Under the pieces are notes generated by a model, which saw nothing but the letters and a program-made list of their open reading frames with translations, did no database searches and was not told the origin of the DNA. Positions 46,308-48,690 of a stretch of 48,690 nt of DNA are shown here, in pieces. Each line of letters starts with the position of its first letter. Position 1 is the stretch's first letter. The stretch is from contig CAKMQF010000123.1 of the NCBI GenBank assembly GCA_927911745.1, positions 1-48,690 of the forward strand, written 5' to 3'. The position numbers were made by a program, and so were the translations under genes. This DNA comes from an uncultured Gemella sp. GTDB taxonomy: Bacteria; Bacillota; Bacilli; Staphylococcales; Gemellaceae.

Positions 46308-47453
46308 ATGAAATACGATGTGATTGTGATAGGTCTTGGTAGTGCAGGGCTTATGATAGCGGATAGGCTTAATGATAGTGGTTTAAAAGTATTAGTTCTT
46401 GAGCAAAATAGACGTGCAGGAATAAAACTTCTTTTAACAGGAAATGGACGTTGTAATGTTATGAGTAGTGACAATGCTGAAGATTTTGTCGCGGCAGTAC
46501 ATAACGGTAGATTTTTAAGAAGTGCTTATCATAAATATAATGTTAAGAAGTTCTTTGATAAGCATAATTTGAAATTAAAACAAGAAAATAGAAGATTATA
46601 TCCAGCGAGTGAAAAATCTAGAGATGTAGTTAATGCATTTAAAATAGATCACGCGAAGATTAACTATAAAGAGAAAGTAGAAGATTTAGTATTCGAAGAT
46701 GATAAACTAGTTGGTGTAAAAACAAATGTTGATACGTATTACGGAAAGAATATCGTAGTCTGTGCTGGAGGAAAAACATATCCTCAGAGTGGAAGTGATG
46801 GTTCATTACATAGAATTCTTAAAAAATATGGCGTGAAGATTACTAAAATATATCCTAGTGAAGTAGCTTTAGTTTTTGAAGATTTTAGAGAATTATCTGG
46901 GGTTGCATTGCAAAATGTAAGAATGTTCCATAAGAAAAACGAGAGAAGCGGAGACCTTCTGTTTACGCATAAAGGATTAAGTGGGCCATTATCAATTTCT
47001 ATGGGGGAATTTGTGGCTCGTTATCCAGAAGATAAATTTTATCTAGACTTTTATCCTGAGCTTAATGAGGAAGAACTTTTTGCGAAACTATGGGAAGATA
47101 ACAAATTCTTACAAGGAAAATTACCAAAGAGTTTTTATAACTTTATGATAGAAAAATATTTCCCAGAGAATGTTAGTAAAAAAGAGTTAAGAAAATTTGT
47201 AATGAAAATCAAACGTTATGAGTTAGTTGATGTTAAGACGATGCCGTTAGAATATGCCTTTACTACAGCAGGTGGAGTAGATCTTAAAGTAGTAAGTCCG
47301 AAGACATGCAGTCATAAAAAAATAGAAAATTTATATTTTGCAGGAGAAATCTTAGATTTACACGGGGAAATCGGAGGTTACAATCTTATGGTTGCATGGT
47401 TCACAGGAATGATAGTGGCAGATGCGATTAAAGAGAAGTATGGAATAGAATAA
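46308..47453 (+). CDS. BaiN/HI0933-family NAD(P)/FAD-dependent oxidoreductase
   Basis: About 381 residues. FAD-binding VIVIGLGSAGLMIADRL at the N-terminus, then LEQNRRAGIKLLLTGNGRCN, VVCAGGKTYPQSGSDG, THKGLSGP and the C-terminal TAGGVDL...NLYFAGEILDLHGEIGGYNL trimmed to GEILDLHGEIGGYNL, all family signatures. The physiological substrate of most members is unknown. ATG at 46308 is used; an in-frame TTG at 46296 is possible, and neither has a strong ribosome site. It is transcribed alone. Confidence 0.88.
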   Translation: MKYDVIVIGLGSAGLMIADRLNDSGLKVLVLEQNRRAGIKLLLTGNGRCNVMSSDNAEDFVAAVHNGRFLRSAYHKYNVKKFFDKHNLKLKQENRRLYPASEKSRDVVNAFKIDHAKINYKEKVEDLVFEDDKLVGVKTNVDTYYGKNIVVCAGGKTYPQSGSDGSLHRILKKYGVKITKIYPSEVALVFEDFRELSGVALQNVRMFHKKNERSGDLLFTHKGLSGPLSISMGEFVARYPEDKFYLDFYPELNEEELFAKLWEDNKFLQGKLPKSFYNFMIEKYFPENVSKKELRKFVMKIKRYELVDVKTMPLEYAFTTAGGVDLKVVSPKTCSHKKIENLYFAGEILDLHGEIGGYNLMVAWFTGMIVADAIKEKYGIE

Positions 47454-47460
47454 AAATCAG

Positions 47461-47502
47461 CACTAATAGCGACATCCTAAGTCTCTATTAGCGTTATTTT
47501 TT
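47461..47502 (+). terminator. Terminator after the BaiN-type gene
   Basis: CTAATAGCGAC pairs with GTCTCTATTAG over a short loop; TTATTTTTTG follows. Confidence 0.75.
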
Positions 47503-47568
47503 GTTTACTTTTATTAGAAGTGATAGTATAATAGTTTTATTGAATTTAAAGATGAAAGGTAAAGACAA

Positions 47569-48495
47569 GTGAAAAAACATTTTAAAAAAATATTAGCGAC
47601 ACTATTGATTTTAGTAATTGTTGCATTTGGTTTTGTTGGGAACTATTTTTATAACTTTGGATTGAATCCGAAGGTTGATAAGAGTGCTATCGTTAATCAA
47701 GATAGTGATGGAAGTAAAGAAGATAAAACAGCATTAAACAAGTGGTTTGATGAAACGAAGCAAACGGTTGAGATGGAGTCTGTTACTAAAAATAAACTTG
47801 TAGGATATAAATTTGTTAATCCGGATGCTAAAAAATGGATATTTGTAGTTCATGGATATACTAGTGATGCTAAGAAAATGGTTAATTATATTAAGAAATT
47901 CTATGATATGGGTTATAGTGTCTTTGCACCAGATTTAATAGCTCACGGTAATAGTGAAGGTGAGTTTATTTCTATGGGTGGTTATGATTCTGATGATTTA
48001 GTTAATTGGGTAAAGAAAATATCATCAGAAAATAACAATGCTGATACTGCATTATTCGGAATTAGTATGGGGGCGGCTACTGTAATGAATGCAGTAGGTA
48101 AGGATTTACCATCTAATGTAAAAACTTTTATTGAAGATAGTGGTTATGTGAATTTAAAAGTAGAGTTCACATATCAGTTGAAAAAATTATTTAATTTACC
48201 GAGTTTCCCTGTAATTCCGGCTGCAAATACAGTGACGAAGATAAGGGCTGGATATTTCTTTGGTGATGTAGATGCAACAAAAGCATTGAAAGAAACTAAA
48301 CTTCCAGCATTAGTACTACATGGAGAAGAAGATGGTTTTGTTCCGTTAGAACATGGGAAAGCTGCTTATGATCTAATAACTTCAGAAAAAGAATTCCATA
48401 GTTTCCCAGGAATGAAACATGTTCAGGCTGAAAGAAAATTCAGAGAACAATATTGGAATATTGTAGGGGAATTTTTAAAGAAACATTTTGAATAA
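47569..48495 (+). CDS. Membrane-anchored alpha/beta hydrolase
   Basis: 308 residues. N-terminal membrane helix (residues about 8-28), so the enzyme probably faces outward. Hydrolase core: oxyanion HGYTSD at 95-100, nucleophile Ser166 in GISMGAA, Asp in GEEDGFVP and His in GMKHVQ complete the triad. Resembles serine aminopeptidase/YqkD-type hydrolases; the substrate is unknown. The start is GTG at 47569 with AAAGGTAAAGAC upstream and no better ATG. The only terminator nearby is the hairpin at the end of the IS. Confidence 0.85.
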   Translation: MKKHFKKILATLLILVIVAFGFVGNYFYNFGLNPKVDKSAIVNQDSDGSKEDKTALNKWFDETKQTVEMESVTKNKLVGYKFVNPDAKKWIFVVHGYTSDAKKMVNYIKKFYDMGYSVFAPDLIAHGNSEGEFISMGGYDSDDLVNWVKKISSENNNADTALFGISMGAATVMNAVGKDLPSNVKTFIEDSGYVNLKVEFTYQLKKLFNLPSFPVIPAANTVTKIRAGYFFGDVDATKALKETKLPALVLHGEEDGFVPLEHGKAAYDLITSEKEFHSFPGMKHVQAERKFREQYWNIVGEFLKKHFE

Positions 48496-48520
48496 AAGAA
48501 AAAGACGATTGACTTTATGT

Positions 48521-48574
48521 ACCGACCCCAAAAAGTTAGACCAAAAAATCTAACTTTTTGGAGGTCGGTATTTT
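48521..48574 (+). terminator. Subterminal hairpin of the IS end
   Basis: ACCGACC plus AAAAAGTTAGA pairs with TCTAACTTTTT plus GGTCGGT, then ATTTTT. It can block read-through into the transposase and end the hydrolase transcript. Confidence 0.75.
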
Positions 48575-48575
48575 T

Positions 48576-48690
48576 ATGACTAAATATAATTTTGAATTTA
48601 AAAAGAAAGTCGTACTAGAGTATATAAATGAAAATATAAGCATAAGATCGTTAGCGAAAAAGCATGCTATAAAATCTCATAATAATATTA
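48576..48690 (+). CDS. IS3-family transposase OrfA, N-terminus only
   Basis: 38 codons are visible before the window ends. They read as the helix-turn-helix start of an OrfA DNA-binding protein (FEFKKKVVLEYINENISIRS, then LAKKHAI). ATG at 48576 follows GGAGGT. The orfB integrase part would lie to the right. Confidence 0.75.
   Translation, partial: MTKYNFEFKKKVVLEYINENISIRSLAKKHAIKSHNNI

Larger units (their letters stand above)
48518..48690 (+). mobile_element. Left end of an IS3-family element (truncated by the window)
   Basis: TGTACCGACCCCAAAAAG (48518 on) is the terminal inverted-repeat type of IS3/IS150-group elements, starting 23 bases after the hydrolase stop. A transposase OrfA frame begins at 48576. 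The right end, orfB and target duplication lie outside. Confidence 0.75.

Overview
The window is AT-rich, gene-dense DNA from a low-GC Gram-positive bacterium. Strong AGGAGG-type ribosome binding sites, lipoprotein signal peptides, hairpin-plus-T terminators, choline-binding-like wall repeats on a C39-like peptidase, three PnrA/BMP lipoproteins and a CiaR-like site before htrA together suggest a Gemella-like member of the Bacilli. This assignment is inferred from gene content; no rRNA is present.

Layout. 1-6.6 kb: 3' part of a repeat-bearing secreted peptidase, leuS-khpA, pgeF, an SseB-like protein and a small membrane protein. 6.6-12.5 kb: htrA with a CiaR-type promoter, galU, a Nudix hydrolase, a triple-rhodanese lipoprotein and rarD. 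12.8-20.8 kb: a complete glycine reductase operon (glycine riboswitch, grdX, trxB, trxA, grdE, grdA, grdB, grdC, grdD). grdA and grdB each contain an in-frame UGA read as selenocysteine, followed by a hairpin. 20.9-27.2 kb: an APC permease, a RelQ-like synthetase, anaerobic nrdD with a structured leader, an acidic repeat protein and hit. 27.2-36.3 kb: purine nucleoside salvage (punA, three tandem BMP lipoproteins, nupO-nupP-nupQ-like ABC transporter). 36.4-41.1 kb: lipoproteins and three tandem membrane-anchored paralogues, plus a GNAT acetyltransferase. 41.5-48.7 kb: guaA, a lactonase, a degenerate D,D-carboxypeptidase-like protein, a BaiN-type flavoprotein, an alpha/beta hydrolase and the left end of an IS3-family element.

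How the genes work together. The grd operon should take up electrons through TrxB/TrxA, cleave glycine to acetyl phosphate and ammonia, and be induced by glycine through the riboswitch. Its TrxB lacks the usual NADPH-binding arginines, so its electron donor is uncertain. The purine block imports nucleosides, phosphorolyses them and feeds GMP synthesis through guaA.

Quality note. At least ten genes, including essential leuS, are interrupted by indels of mostly one base, usually in A or T runs, and the correct frame resumes immediately. I treat these as probable sequencing or assembly errors and give full-length coordinates. The UGA codons in grdA and grdB are different: they sit at the known selenocysteine positions.

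The items most worth following up are: stable hairpins placed between the Shine-Dalgarno and the start codon of grdC and the rhodanese gene; a two-hairpin interspersed repeat; an 11-base motif at identical spacing before two BMP promoters; a terminator-type RNA leader before nrdD; and a possible integration scar beside guaA.
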